The position numbers were made by a program, and so were the translations under genes. A model generated the notes under the pieces. That model was given only the letters and a program-made list of their open reading frames with translations, was not told the origin of the DNA and did not search any database. Positions 9,120 to 18,382 of a stretch of 64,000 nt of DNA are shown here, one piece after another (position 1 is the first letter of the stretch; each line of letters opens with the position of its first letter). Origin of the DNA: Brevundimonas sp. (GTDB lineage: Bacteria; Pseudomonadota; Alphaproteobacteria; Caulobacterales; Caulobacteraceae); the NCBI RefSeq assembly GCF_013912005.1, contig NZ_JACESB010000001.1:62001-126000 (forward strand), in the 5' to 3' direction.

Positions 9120-9716
9120 TCAGCGGGCGGCGGGCGCCCGCGAAGTATTGCCAGTTTGCGGCGGGGGCAAGGCTTCGTCGCCCGAAAACCCTTCGCTCAC
9201 GGATGAAGCGACCAGCGGGGTCAGGGCGTCGGCCCCGCGGCCGATGCCCGGCAGCACGATCTGGATCAGTCGCGCCGCCCCCGCGCTCAGCGGCCGCACG
9301 GCCGCCTCGGTGAGCCAGCGCGGGGTCCGCTCGCCGGGCATGGCCGCCACCACCACCAGGTGAATCGCCCCGAGCAGCACCAGCGCCCGGGCGGCGCCCA
9401 CGAAGAGGCCGAAGAAGCGGTCCACGCCGCCGAGCTGCGGGTGCGCCTGCGCCCGCTTCGACAGCGTCGACCCCAGGATGCGGATGCCGAAGTAGATCAG
9501 CAGGAAGGAGACGACCGCCGCGAGGATGGTCCCGCCCCAGTCCGGATCGACCAGGCCGCGGCCGATCGGCGCCGTCGCCGGCAGGGCGACGAGGGCCACG
9601 AAGGCCGCCAGCACGAAGCTGAGCAGGGTGATGACCTCGCGCGTGGCGCCGCGCACCCAGCCGGCGCCGGCCGAGGCGAGGATGACCAGGATGGCGATGA
9701 CGTCGAAACCGGTCAT
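9120..9716 (-). CDS. cvpA: CvpA-family inner-membrane protein
   Basis: A 198-residue membrane protein with about four transmembrane helices in the first 130 residues (starting MTGFDVIAILVILASAGAG), then a soluble, Ala/Pro-rich C terminus. The GXXRGATREVITL stretch after helix 1 is typical of CvpA, known from colicin V production and linked to envelope homeostasis. It lies directly upstream of purF, the classic neighbour, and 27 bases after radA. Confidence 0.9.
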   Translation of the reverse strand: MTGFDVIAILVILASAGAGWVRGATREVITLLSFVLAAFVALVALPATAPIGRGLVDPDWGGTILAAVVSFLLIYFGIRILGSTLSKRAQAHPQLGGVDRFFGLFVGAARALVLLGAIHLVVVAAMPGERTPRWLTEAAVRPLSAGAARLIQIVLPGIGRGADALTPLVASSVSEGFSGDEALPPPQTGNTSRAPAAR

Positions 9717-9743
9717 GCGGGCTCGGCTGCGGTTGCGGCCTTC

Positions 9744-11108
9744 CTAGTAGCGGCTTTGCGAGATTCGTTCGACCGCCTCGCCGAGGCGCGAGACGCCGGT
9801 GTGGCGCACGCCCTTGTCCTTGACCGTCAGCGGCGGCGACAGGGCTTGGTCGAAGCCCAGCTTGGCCGCCTCGCGCAGCCGGGCCTCGGCCCGGCCCACG
9901 GCGCGCACCTCGCCCGACAGGCTGATCTCGCCGAACACCACGCAGCCCTGCGGCAGCGGCATGTCGGTGGCCGAGCTGACCAGGGCCGCCGCCGCCGCCA
10001 GGTCGGCCGCGGGCTCGTTGATGCGCAGGCCGCCGGCCACGTTCAGATAGACGTCCTGGTCCCCGAAGCCGAAGCCGCAGCGCGCCTCCAGCACGGCCAG
10101 GACCATAGCCAGCCGGCCCGTGTCCCAACCGACGACCGCCCGGCGCGGCGTGCCATAGGCCGATTTCGACACCAGCGCCTGCACCTCGACCAGCACCGGC
10201 CGCGACCCCTCGATGCCGGCGAACACGGCGGAGCCCGGCGCCCGCTCCTTGCTGTCGCCGAGGAACAGGGCGGACGGGTTGGCCACCTCGCGCAGGCCGG
10301 CGTCGCCCATCTCGAATACGCCGATCTCGTCGGTCGCCCCGAAGCGGTTCTTGCCGGCGCGCAGGATGCGGAACGGATAGCCGCGCTCGCCCTCGAAGCT
10401 CAGCACCGCGTCGACCATGTGCTCGACCACGCGCGGGCCGGCGATCTGGCCGTCCTTGGTCACGTGTCCGACCAGCACCACGGCGACGCCCTGGGCCTTG
10501 GCCAGCCGCACCAGCTCGCCGGCGCAGGCCCGCACCTGGGTGACCGAGCCCGGCCCCGCCTCGTGGGCGTCGCTCCACAGGGTCTGGATCGAGTCGATGA
10601 TGACGATGTCGAACTTCTCGCGCTTCAGCGTGCCGACGATGTCACGCAGGGCCGTGGCCGACGCCAGGCTGACGGGCGCCGACGCCAGACCCATGCGCTT
10701 CGCCCGCGCGCGGATCTGCTCGACCGCCTCCTCCCCGGAGATGTAGGCCACGGAGGCGCCCCGCATCGCCGCCTTCGCCGTCACCTCCAGCAGGAGGGTG
10801 GACTTGCCGACGCCGGGGTCGCCGCCCAGCAGGATCGCCGAGCCGGGCACCACCCCGCCGCCGCACACGCGGTCGAACTCCCCGACGCCGGTGATGATCC
10901 GCGGCGGCTCCGGCGTGTCCGACTGCAGGGTCTCGAACTGCACGCCGCGCGCGCGGCTGGTCGCCGCCGGCTTCAGCGCCCCCGGCGGGGCCGAGCGGCT
11001 TTCCTCGACGATGCAGTTCCACTGCCCGCAGGCGCCGCACTGGCCGGACCACTTGCCGTGGACCGCGCCGCAAGACTGACAGACATAGATCGCGCCATCC
11101 CGAGCCAT
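9744..11108 (-). CDS. radA: DNA repair protein RadA (Sms)
   Basis: A hexameric branch-migration helicase that works with RecA in recombination repair; 454 residues. An N-terminal C4 zinc finger (CQSC near residue 10 and CGAC near 25) is followed by a RecA-like ATPase with Walker A GGDPGVGKSTLL near 94, the RadA-specific KNRFG motif (GKNRFGATDE) near 254, and a C-terminal Lon-protease-like domain. It starts the radA-cvpA-purF set on the minus strand. Confidence 0.97.
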   Translation of the reverse strand: MARDGAIYVCQSCGAVHGKWSGQCGACGQWNCIVEESRSAPPGALKPAATSRARGVQFETLQSDTPEPPRIITGVGEFDRVCGGGVVPGSAILLGGDPGVGKSTLLLEVTAKAAMRGASVAYISGEEAVEQIRARAKRMGLASAPVSLASATALRDIVGTLKREKFDIVIIDSIQTLWSDAHEAGPGSVTQVRACAGELVRLAKAQGVAVVLVGHVTKDGQIAGPRVVEHMVDAVLSFEGERGYPFRILRAGKNRFGATDEIGVFEMGDAGLREVANPSALFLGDSKERAPGSAVFAGIEGSRPVLVEVQALVSKSAYGTPRRAVVGWDTGRLAMVLAVLEARCGFGFGDQDVYLNVAGGLRINEPAADLAAAAALVSSATDMPLPQGCVVFGEISLSGEVRAVGRAEARLREAAKLGFDQALSPPLTVKDKGVRHTGVSRLGEAVERISQSRY

Positions 11109-11190
11109 GGCGACGGCTTACAGCAGTTGGCGGGGCCGGGGCAGGGGGGCAGGCGGGGCGTACGACCGGAACTGACGTAGCCCGTGACCG

Positions 11191-12228
11191 TCAGTCCTGG
11201 TAGCGCCGCGGAACCCGGGCGCCGACGGCGGTCAGCAGTTCGTAGGCGATGGTCCCCGCCGCCGCCGCGGCGTCGTCGATCAGCCGCCGGGGGCCGAACA
11301 GCTCGACCCGGTCGCCGACGGCGACCTCCAGCCCGCTGACGTCGACCGCACAGACGTCCATCGAGACCCGCCCGACGATCGGCCGCAGTTCGCCGGCCAC
11401 GGCGACCCGCCCGTCCGGACTGGAGCTGCGCAGCACCCCGTCCGCGTAGCCGGCGGCGCAGGTGGCGATCCGGGTCGGCCCTGCGGCGGTGAACTTGCGG
11501 GAATAGCCGACGGTCTCTCCCGCCGGCACGTCGCTGACCTGCAGCACCTCGGCGGCGAACGTCGCCACCGCCCGGATGCGCGGGTCCGGCCGTCCTTCCG
11601 GGCCGCCGCCGTAGAGGCAGATCCCGGGGCGCAGGGCGTCGAAGGCGTAATCCGGCCCGAGGAAGACGCCGCCGGAGTTGGCGAAGGAGCGGGTCGCCCC
11701 GGGGTAACGGGCCGCGGCCGCGGCGAAGGCGTCCCTCTGGCGACGGTTCATCGGTTCGGCCGGGTCGTCGGCGCAGGCGAGGTGGCTGAGCACCAGCTCC
11801 AGCCCGTCGAAGGGCTCGGGCGCCGCCTCCGGACGGAAGCCCAGCCGGTTCATGCCGGTGTCGATCTGCAGACCGCAGGGGCCGCCCCCCGCCGCCCGCC
11901 ACTCGGCCAGCTGGGCCGGGGTATTGAGCACGGGGCGGAGCGCGGCGGCCCGCAGCCGGCCGGCGCGTCCGGCGACGCATCCGTCGAGGACATGGATGAC
12001 CGGCTCCGGCCCGAGCGCCGCGCGCAGGGCCTCGCCTTCGCGCGTGCGGGCGACGAAGAAGGCGCGGGCCCCCTCCGCCAGCAGCCGGCGGGCGCAGGCC
12101 ACGGCGCCGAGGCCGTAGCTGTCGGCCTTGACCACCGGATGGACCGGCGCGCCGCCGATCCGCCCGAGCGTGCGGAAGTTCGCCGCGAGGGCGGAGAGGT
12201 CGACGATCAGTTCGGCCGGGGAGGGCAT
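11191..12228 (-). CDS. alr: Alanine racemase
   Basis: A PLP enzyme interconverting L- and D-alanine for peptidoglycan. It has 345 residues, slightly shorter than the usual 360-380. The PLP-binding lysine is in VVKADSYGLGA (Lys29), where most family members have KADAYGHG. The second catalytic base, Tyr, is in GETVGYSRKF, and the C-terminal domain has the MDVCAVD motif. The gene is separated from radA by 82 bases with no clear terminator. Whether it is the biosynthetic or a second alanine racemase cannot be told here. Confidence 0.93.
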   Translation of the reverse strand: MPSPAELIVDLSALAANFRTLGRIGGAPVHPVVKADSYGLGAVACARRLLAEGARAFFVARTREGEALRAALGPEPVIHVLDGCVAGRAGRLRAAALRPVLNTPAQLAEWRAAGGGPCGLQIDTGMNRLGFRPEAAPEPFDGLELVLSHLACADDPAEPMNRRQRDAFAAAAARYPGATRSFANSGGVFLGPDYAFDALRPGICLYGGGPEGRPDPRIRAVATFAAEVLQVSDVPAGETVGYSRKFTAAGPTRIATCAAGYADGVLRSSSPDGRVAVAGELRPIVGRVSMDVCAVDVSGLEVAVGDRVELFGPRRLIDDAAAAAGTIAYELLTAVGARVPRRYQD

Positions 12229-12272
12229 CCGGACATCTACGACCGCCGCCTTGTGCGATGCAACAACGCGGT

Positions 12273-13355
<1,083 letters not shown>

Positions 13356-13388
13356 GTTTCCTGCCCGTCGTTCTTCTGTTGCGGTCAG

Positions 13389-13402
13389 CGTAAACGGTTA
13401 CA
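13389..13402. promoter_or_regulatory. LacI-type operator upstream of ugpC
   Basis: CGTAAACGGTTACA, a near-perfect palindrome with a central CG, the form bound by LacI/GalR-family repressors. It lies 34 bases before the ugpC start and 62 before the divergent heme oxygenase start. Twelve of 14 positions match the palindrome at 59737-59750 upstream of the sulfatase when read on the opposite strand. Binding is inferred; no lacI-type regulator gene is in the window. Confidence 0.6.
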
Positions 13403-13464
13403 CCTGCAGATCAATGGGCCGCTCCGGAGGTGACATCGCCGACCCGGCTGCCTAGGTTCGGGCA

Positions 13465-14046
13465 GTGTCCTCGTCCCCCGTCCTCGAAGCCCTGCGGCAG
13501 TCCACCGCCGCCCGCCACCACCGGATCGAGGCCGCATCCCGTGTCGAGGAACGCCTTCGGGACCCGGCTGCGCGAGCGGCCGTGATGCGCCGCTTCCTCG
13601 ACCTTCACCGGAGCGCCGAGGCGCGGACCGCCCCGTGGGACGGCGCCCTGCGGACCCTCGGCTACCGCCCCGAACCGCGCTCGCCGCTCATCGTCGCCGG
13701 GCTGGCGGAACTCGACGAGACGGCGCGGCCCGAAGCGCCGGCCGTCAGGGGCGGCCCGTTCGGCGAGGCGATCGGCTGGGTCTATGTGACCGAGGGCTCG
13801 ATGCTCGGCGGCCGCATCATGCGGCGATCGATGATCGCGGACGGGATCGGGCTCCAGGGGCTCGGCTTCCTCGATCCCTGGGGCGATGCAACCGGAATAC
13901 GCTGGCGCGCGTTCCTGCGCGCAATGGAGGACGCCTGCGCTTCGGGGCAAGCAGCGCAGGATGACGTCCTCAAGGGCGGGTGCGACGCGTTCGATCTGGC
14001 CTGTGCGTTGCTGGTTCCCACCCGCCCGACCGAGTGCGTTGCATGA
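13465..14046 (+). CDS. bphO: Biliverdin-producing heme oxygenase
   Basis: A 193-residue protein of the bacterial heme oxygenase fold. It should cleave heme to biliverdin, the chromophore of the bacteriophytochrome encoded next. The heme-ligand histidine is in STAARHHRIEA (His18 or 19). The distal helix glycines are in YVTEGSMLGGR (about residues 112-122), a close match to the family's YV.EGS.LGG signature. The start is GTG 13465. The TGA overlaps the ATG of the phytochrome gene by 4 bases (ATGA), so the two are translationally coupled, which supports the chromophore-supply role. Confidence 0.93.
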   Translation: MSSSPVLEALRQSTAARHHRIEAASRVEERLRDPAARAAVMRRFLDLHRSAEARTAPWDGALRTLGYRPEPRSPLIVAGLAELDETARPEAPAVRGGPFGEAIGWVYVTEGSMLGGRIMRRSMIADGIGLQGLGFLDPWGDATGIRWRAFLRAMEDACASGQAAQDDVLKGGCDAFDLACALLVPTRPTECVA

Positions 14047-16184
14047 TTCCTTCCGTCGGCGCGGATCCGCGCCTCGATCTCAGCGACTGCGCGCGCGAGC
14101 CGATCCACATCCCTGAGGCCATCCAGCCGCACGGGCTGCTGCTGCTGATCGATCCGCGCGACCGGGTGATCGAGCGGCAGGCGGGCCGGTTCGGCGCCGT
14201 CACCGGCCGCGACAGCTGGCTCGGGCAGACGGCGGACGCCCTGCTCGGCGACCGTATCGGCGACCGCCTGACGGAGGTCGCGCAGCCGGGCGAGGAGGGC
14301 TTCGCCGGCCGCTGGCGCGGCGCCAACGGGCTGGACTACGACGTGGTGGTCCGGGTCGCGGATGCGGGGCTGATCGTCGAGATCGAGCAGAGCTCGCAGG
14401 CGGCGCAGCTGGGGGTCGAGCTGATCAGCCGCCTCGACGCGGCGAGCGCGGCGCTCGAGCGGGCGCCGACGCCGCGGGCGGTGCTGGAGCGCGCCGCGGA
14501 CGCCTTCCGCGAACTGACCGGCTTCGACCGGATCATGATCTACCGCTTCCTCGACGACGACGCGGGGCAGGTCGTGGCCGAGTCCCGCTCCTTCGAGGTG
14601 GAGTCCTTCCAGAACCACCACTTCCCCGCCTCGGACATCCCGCGCCAGGCGCGCGCCCTGTACCTGCGCAATCCGGTGCGGGTGATTCCCGACAGCCGCT
14701 ACGAGCCGCAGCCGCTGCGGCCGGCGGCGACGACCCCGCTCGACATGAGCGACTGCGCGCTGCGCAGCGTCTCTCCGGCCCACCTGCAGTACCTCCGCAA
14801 CATGGACGTGCGGGCCTCGGCGTCCGTCTCGATCATCGTCGACGACGAGCTCTGGGGCCTGGTCGCCTGTCACAGCCCCCGCCCGCAGCTCCTGCCGTTC
14901 GAGCTGCGGATGGCGGCCGTGAACCTCGCCCGGGTGCTGGCGCGGCAACTGAAGGCCAAGGGCGACGCCGAGCTCTATCGCGATCGCATCCGCCTTCGCC
15001 AGCTGGAGGACGAGCTGGTCGGCCGGCTGTCCGCGGACCGGCCGCTCAACGAGGCGCTGGCGGAGCGCAGCCGCGACCTGGTCGAGCTGGTCGACGCCGA
15101 CGGGCTGGCGATCGTCGGGCGGGAGGGGATGTACCGCTTCGGGGTGACGCCGCCGGAGGCGGGGGTTCGCCGGCTCGCGGAGTGGGTGGCGGGACAGCCG
15201 GGCCTCCGCCCGGTGGCGACGCACGCCCTCTCGGCGGCGGTCGCCGAAGCCGCAGCGTGGCGCACCGAGGCCAGCGGGCTGCTGGGCGTTCACCTGCAGG
15301 GCGAGCGCCCCCTCAGCCTCCTGTGGTTCCGGGCGGAAATCGTCGAGACCGTCCGCTGGGCCGGCAATCCCGCCACCGCGGTGAAGAGCGGCCCGTCCGG
15401 CCAGCTGACGCCGCGCGCCTCGTTCGAGGCCTGGTCGGAGACCGTCCGCGGGCGCTCCCGACGCTGGGCTCCGTCGCAGACCGAGTCGGCGGCCCGGCTG
15501 CGCGACGCCCTGATGGACTTCGTCGCCGTCAGCCAGCTGCGCGACCTGAACCGCTCGCTGCAGGCCTCCCTCAGCGAGCGCGACCTCAGGCTGGAGCAGC
15601 AGGAATTCCTGATCCGGGAGGTGAACCACCGGGTCCAGAACAGCCTGACGCTGGTGTCCTCCTTCCTCGGCCTCCAGGCGCGGCGGGCCGGGGCCGAGGC
15701 GCAGGCGCAGCTGCTCGAGGCCCGGCGCCGCGTGCGCGCGGTGTCGATGGTGCACAGCCGCCTGTACCGGGCGGAGAACGGGTCGTCGGTCGACCTGGCC
15801 CGCTATGCGGCCGAGCTGATCGCGGACCTCGGCTCTTCCATGGGGACCGACTGGAGCGCCGAGCTGGAGGCGGACCTGAGCCCGGTGTCAGTCGAGGCGG
15901 GGCGGGCCGTCACCATCGGGCTGGTGCTCACCGAACTGATCATCAACGCCCAGAAATACGCCTACGACGGCGCCCCGGGCCCGATCCGCGTCGGCCTGGC
16001 CGAGGACGGCGCCGGCTTCCGGTTGAGCGTCGAGGACGCCGGCAAGGGCGGCCACAAGGTCGGCGAGGGCTTCGGCTCGATGATGATCGGCAGCCTGGTC
16101 GGGCAGCTGGGCGGCAAGCTCGACTATCGCGACGCCCGGCCCGGGCTCCGGGCCGTGCTCAGGGCGCCGATCGCCGCCGCCTGA
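14043..16184 (+). CDS. bphP: Bacteriophytochrome sensor histidine kinase
   Basis: A red/far-red photoreceptor kinase of 713 residues. The start at ATG 14043 overlaps the heme oxygenase stop. The biliverdin-attaching Cys16 is in LSDCAREPIHIPEAIQPHG at the start of the PAS domain. GAF follows with the HFPASDIPRQAR chromophore-pocket motif, then PHY (about 310-500). The kinase is of the HisKA_2/HWE group: the phospho-acceptor His529 is in EVNHRVQNSL, and the ATPase domain has LTELIINAQKYAY. No response regulator gene adjoins it and there is no C-terminal receiver domain, so the output partner lies elsewhere. Confidence 0.95.
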   Translation: MIPSVGADPRLDLSDCAREPIHIPEAIQPHGLLLLIDPRDRVIERQAGRFGAVTGRDSWLGQTADALLGDRIGDRLTEVAQPGEEGFAGRWRGANGLDYDVVVRVADAGLIVEIEQSSQAAQLGVELISRLDAASAALERAPTPRAVLERAADAFRELTGFDRIMIYRFLDDDAGQVVAESRSFEVESFQNHHFPASDIPRQARALYLRNPVRVIPDSRYEPQPLRPAATTPLDMSDCALRSVSPAHLQYLRNMDVRASASVSIIVDDELWGLVACHSPRPQLLPFELRMAAVNLARVLARQLKAKGDAELYRDRIRLRQLEDELVGRLSADRPLNEALAERSRDLVELVDADGLAIVGREGMYRFGVTPPEAGVRRLAEWVAGQPGLRPVATHALSAAVAEAAAWRTEASGLLGVHLQGERPLSLLWFRAEIVETVRWAGNPATAVKSGPSGQLTPRASFEAWSETVRGRSRRWAPSQTESAARLRDALMDFVAVSQLRDLNRSLQASLSERDLRLEQQEFLIREVNHRVQNSLTLVSSFLGLQARRAGAEAQAQLLEARRRVRAVSMVHSRLYRAENGSSVDLARYAAELIADLGSSMGTDWSAELEADLSPVSVEAGRAVTIGLVLTELIINAQKYAYDGAPGPIRVGLAEDGAGFRLSVEDAGKGGHKVGEGFGSMMIGSLVGQLGGKLDYRDARPGLRAVLRAPIAAA

Positions 16185-18206
16185 TCAGCTGCGCGGGCCG
16201 CGGCCCTTCGGCGCCTTAGCGCCCGGCTTCGCCCGGGGCTTGCCCGCCCACGGCCGGTCGCCGGCCTCGGCGCCGCCGCCGGCGCGCGGCGCCCACGGCT
16301 TCCGCGGACCCTTGGGCTTTTCGACCCAGGGCTTCTTGCCGGGAGGGGTGGGGCCTTCCCGGGTGCGTTTGACCCATTTGCCGCCGTCGGGGGCCGCCCC
16401 CTCGCCGGCGCGTCCCGGGGCCGCCGGCGCGTCGGCTCGCGGCCCGGCGGCGCGGTGTTCCGGCGCCTTGCGCGGCCGGGCCGGGCTCTCGTCCGCGGGG
16501 CGCGATTTCCGGAACGGACGTTCGGGCCGCGCCTCGCCGTCCGCCGCGGGCTTGTCCCACTTGCGCAGGCTCCTCTCGCCGGGCGCGGGGGCGACGGCCT
16601 CCTGGATGGCGACGCCCTCGTCGTTCGCCTGGGCCATGGCGGCCCGGAAGCGGGGCTCCGCCTCGCGGGTGATCTCGAACTTGGTCTCGCGGTCGAAGAT
16701 CTTGATCGAGCCGACGTCGCGCTTGGTCACATTGCCGAGGCGGCAGATCAGCGGCAGAAGCCACTTCGGGTCGGCGTTCTTCTCGCGCCCGATGTTGACC
16801 CGGAACCAGCTCATCTCGCCGCCGCGCGCGAAGTCGGTCAGCGGGCCGTCCTTCTGCCCGCGCTCGTTCCGGCCGGTGGCCTGGGCGCGCGCCATGCGCT
16901 CGTCGTCGTAGACGTCCTCCGGCGGCGGCAGCTTCTCCCGGTACAGGCGGATCAGGGCGGCCGCCACGTGCTCGGGCGAGGTCCGCTCCAGCAGCTGGCG
17001 GCCGAGTTCGCGCGCCTCGTCGTCCGCCGGAGCCATCAGCACCGGGTCGGTGAGCATCCGCTCCTGGTCCTTCGCCCGAATCTCGTCCGCGCTGGGCGGG
17101 CCCGACCATTCCGCCTTGATCGAGGCGGACTGCAGCATCAGCTCCACCTTGCGGCGGCGGGTGTAGCTGACCATCAGGACGGAGACGCCCTTGCGGCCGG
17201 CGCGGCCGGTGCGGCCGGAGCGGTGCAGAAGGGTCGCCTTGTTGACCGGGATCTCGGCGTGAATGACCAGGCCGAGATCGGGCAGGTCGAGGCCGCGCGC
17301 CGCCACGTCGGTGGCCACGCAGACGCGCGCATGCCCGTCGCGCAGCGCCTGCAGGGCTTCGGACCGCAGCGACTGGGTCAGTTCGCCGGAAAGGCCCACC
17401 ACGGCGAAGCCGCGCTCGCGCAGGGAGGCGGTGAGGTGCTTCACCCGCTCGCGCGTGTTGGCGAACACCAGGGCGCCGGGGCTCTCGAAATAGCGCAGCA
17501 CGTTGACCACGCCGTGCTCGATCTCGTTCGGCGCGATGCGGATGGCGCGGTATTCGATGTCGCCGTGGGCGGCGTTCCGGTCGGTGGTGTCGATGCGCAG
17601 GGCGTCGCGCTGGTAGGTGCGGGCGAGCTGGGCGATCTCCCGCGCGATGGTGGCGGAGAACAGCAGGGTCCGCCGTTCGGCCGGCGCCTGGTCGAGAATG
17701 AAGGTCAGGTCTTCGGAGAAGCCCATGTCCAGCATCTCGTCGGCCTCATCGAGGACGACGGCCTTCAGTTGCGACAGGTCGAGACCCGAGCGCTCGAGAT
17801 GGTCGCGCAGACGGCCGGGGGTGCCGACCACGATGGCGGCCCCGCGCTCGAGGACGCGGCGTTCGGCTCGCGGGTCCATGCCGCCGACGCAGGTGGCGAT
17901 GCGGGCCCCGGTGCGGGCGTAGAGCCATTCCAGCTCCTTCGACACCTGCAGCGCCAGTTCGCGGGTCGGGGCGATCACCAGGGCCAGGGGGCTGGCGTTG
18001 TCCTCGAAGCGCTCGGCGTCGCCCAGCAGGGTCGGGGCCAGGGCCAGGCCGAAGGCGACGGTCTTGCCGGATCCGGTCTGGGCGCTGACCAGCAGGTCGC
18101 GGCCCGGCTCCGCCTCCAGAACCGCCGCCTGGACGGGGGTGGGCTCGGCGTAGCCGCGTTCGGAAAGGGCGCGCTCGAGCGCGGGATGGCTGGCGGGGAA
18201 GGGCAT
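16185..18206 (-). CDS. DEAD-box RNA helicase with DbpA-like RNA-binding domain
   Basis: A 673-residue ATP-dependent RNA helicase. The start is set at ATG 18206, where homology begins (MPFPASHPALERAL). The Q motif, Walker A (AQTGSGKT near residue 46), DEAD (VLDEADEMLD), SAT and the HRSGRTGRAGR motif VI are present. A DbpA-type RNA-binding domain (about 465-535) contains KRDVGSIKIFDRETKFEI, and the C terminus is a long disordered tail rich in Arg, Pro and Lys (about 550-673). It probably acts in ribosome assembly or RNA turnover. It abuts the convergent phytochrome gene, with adjacent stop codons. Confidence 0.93.
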   Translation of the reverse strand: MPFPASHPALERALSERGYAEPTPVQAAVLEAEPGRDLLVSAQTGSGKTVAFGLALAPTLLGDAERFEDNASPLALVIAPTRELALQVSKELEWLYARTGARIATCVGGMDPRAERRVLERGAAIVVGTPGRLRDHLERSGLDLSQLKAVVLDEADEMLDMGFSEDLTFILDQAPAERRTLLFSATIAREIAQLARTYQRDALRIDTTDRNAAHGDIEYRAIRIAPNEIEHGVVNVLRYFESPGALVFANTRERVKHLTASLRERGFAVVGLSGELTQSLRSEALQALRDGHARVCVATDVAARGLDLPDLGLVIHAEIPVNKATLLHRSGRTGRAGRKGVSVLMVSYTRRRKVELMLQSASIKAEWSGPPSADEIRAKDQERMLTDPVLMAPADDEARELGRQLLERTSPEHVAAALIRLYREKLPPPEDVYDDERMARAQATGRNERGQKDGPLTDFARGGEMSWFRVNIGREKNADPKWLLPLICRLGNVTKRDVGSIKIFDRETKFEITREAEPRFRAAMAQANDEGVAIQEAVAPAPGERSLRKWDKPAADGEARPERPFRKSRPADESPARPRKAPEHRAAGPRADAPAAPGRAGEGAAPDGGKWVKRTREGPTPPGKKPWVEKPKGPRKPWAPRAGGGAEAGDRPWAGKPRAKPGAKAPKGRGPRS

Positions 18207-18382
18207 GGAGAGGTCCGTAGGGCGCCAACGCGGCGCGCGCCAGCCGGTCGCGGCGGGCGAAGGGCGGGGCATGTGCGCCCGGAACAAGGCGGAAGCGCGG
18301 CCTTCCCGTTCCTGACGTGCGTCGCCGGGTCGGTGACAGGGGAGGGGACTCGGCTAAGCTGCGCCGCAAACACGGGGGTCGC

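Noticed and set aside
9094-10578. Upstream extension of the purF frame by about 490 codons
   Set aside because: The extension overlaps cvpA and radA in another frame and has no homology. The purF product starts correctly at 9093 with the expected short propeptide.
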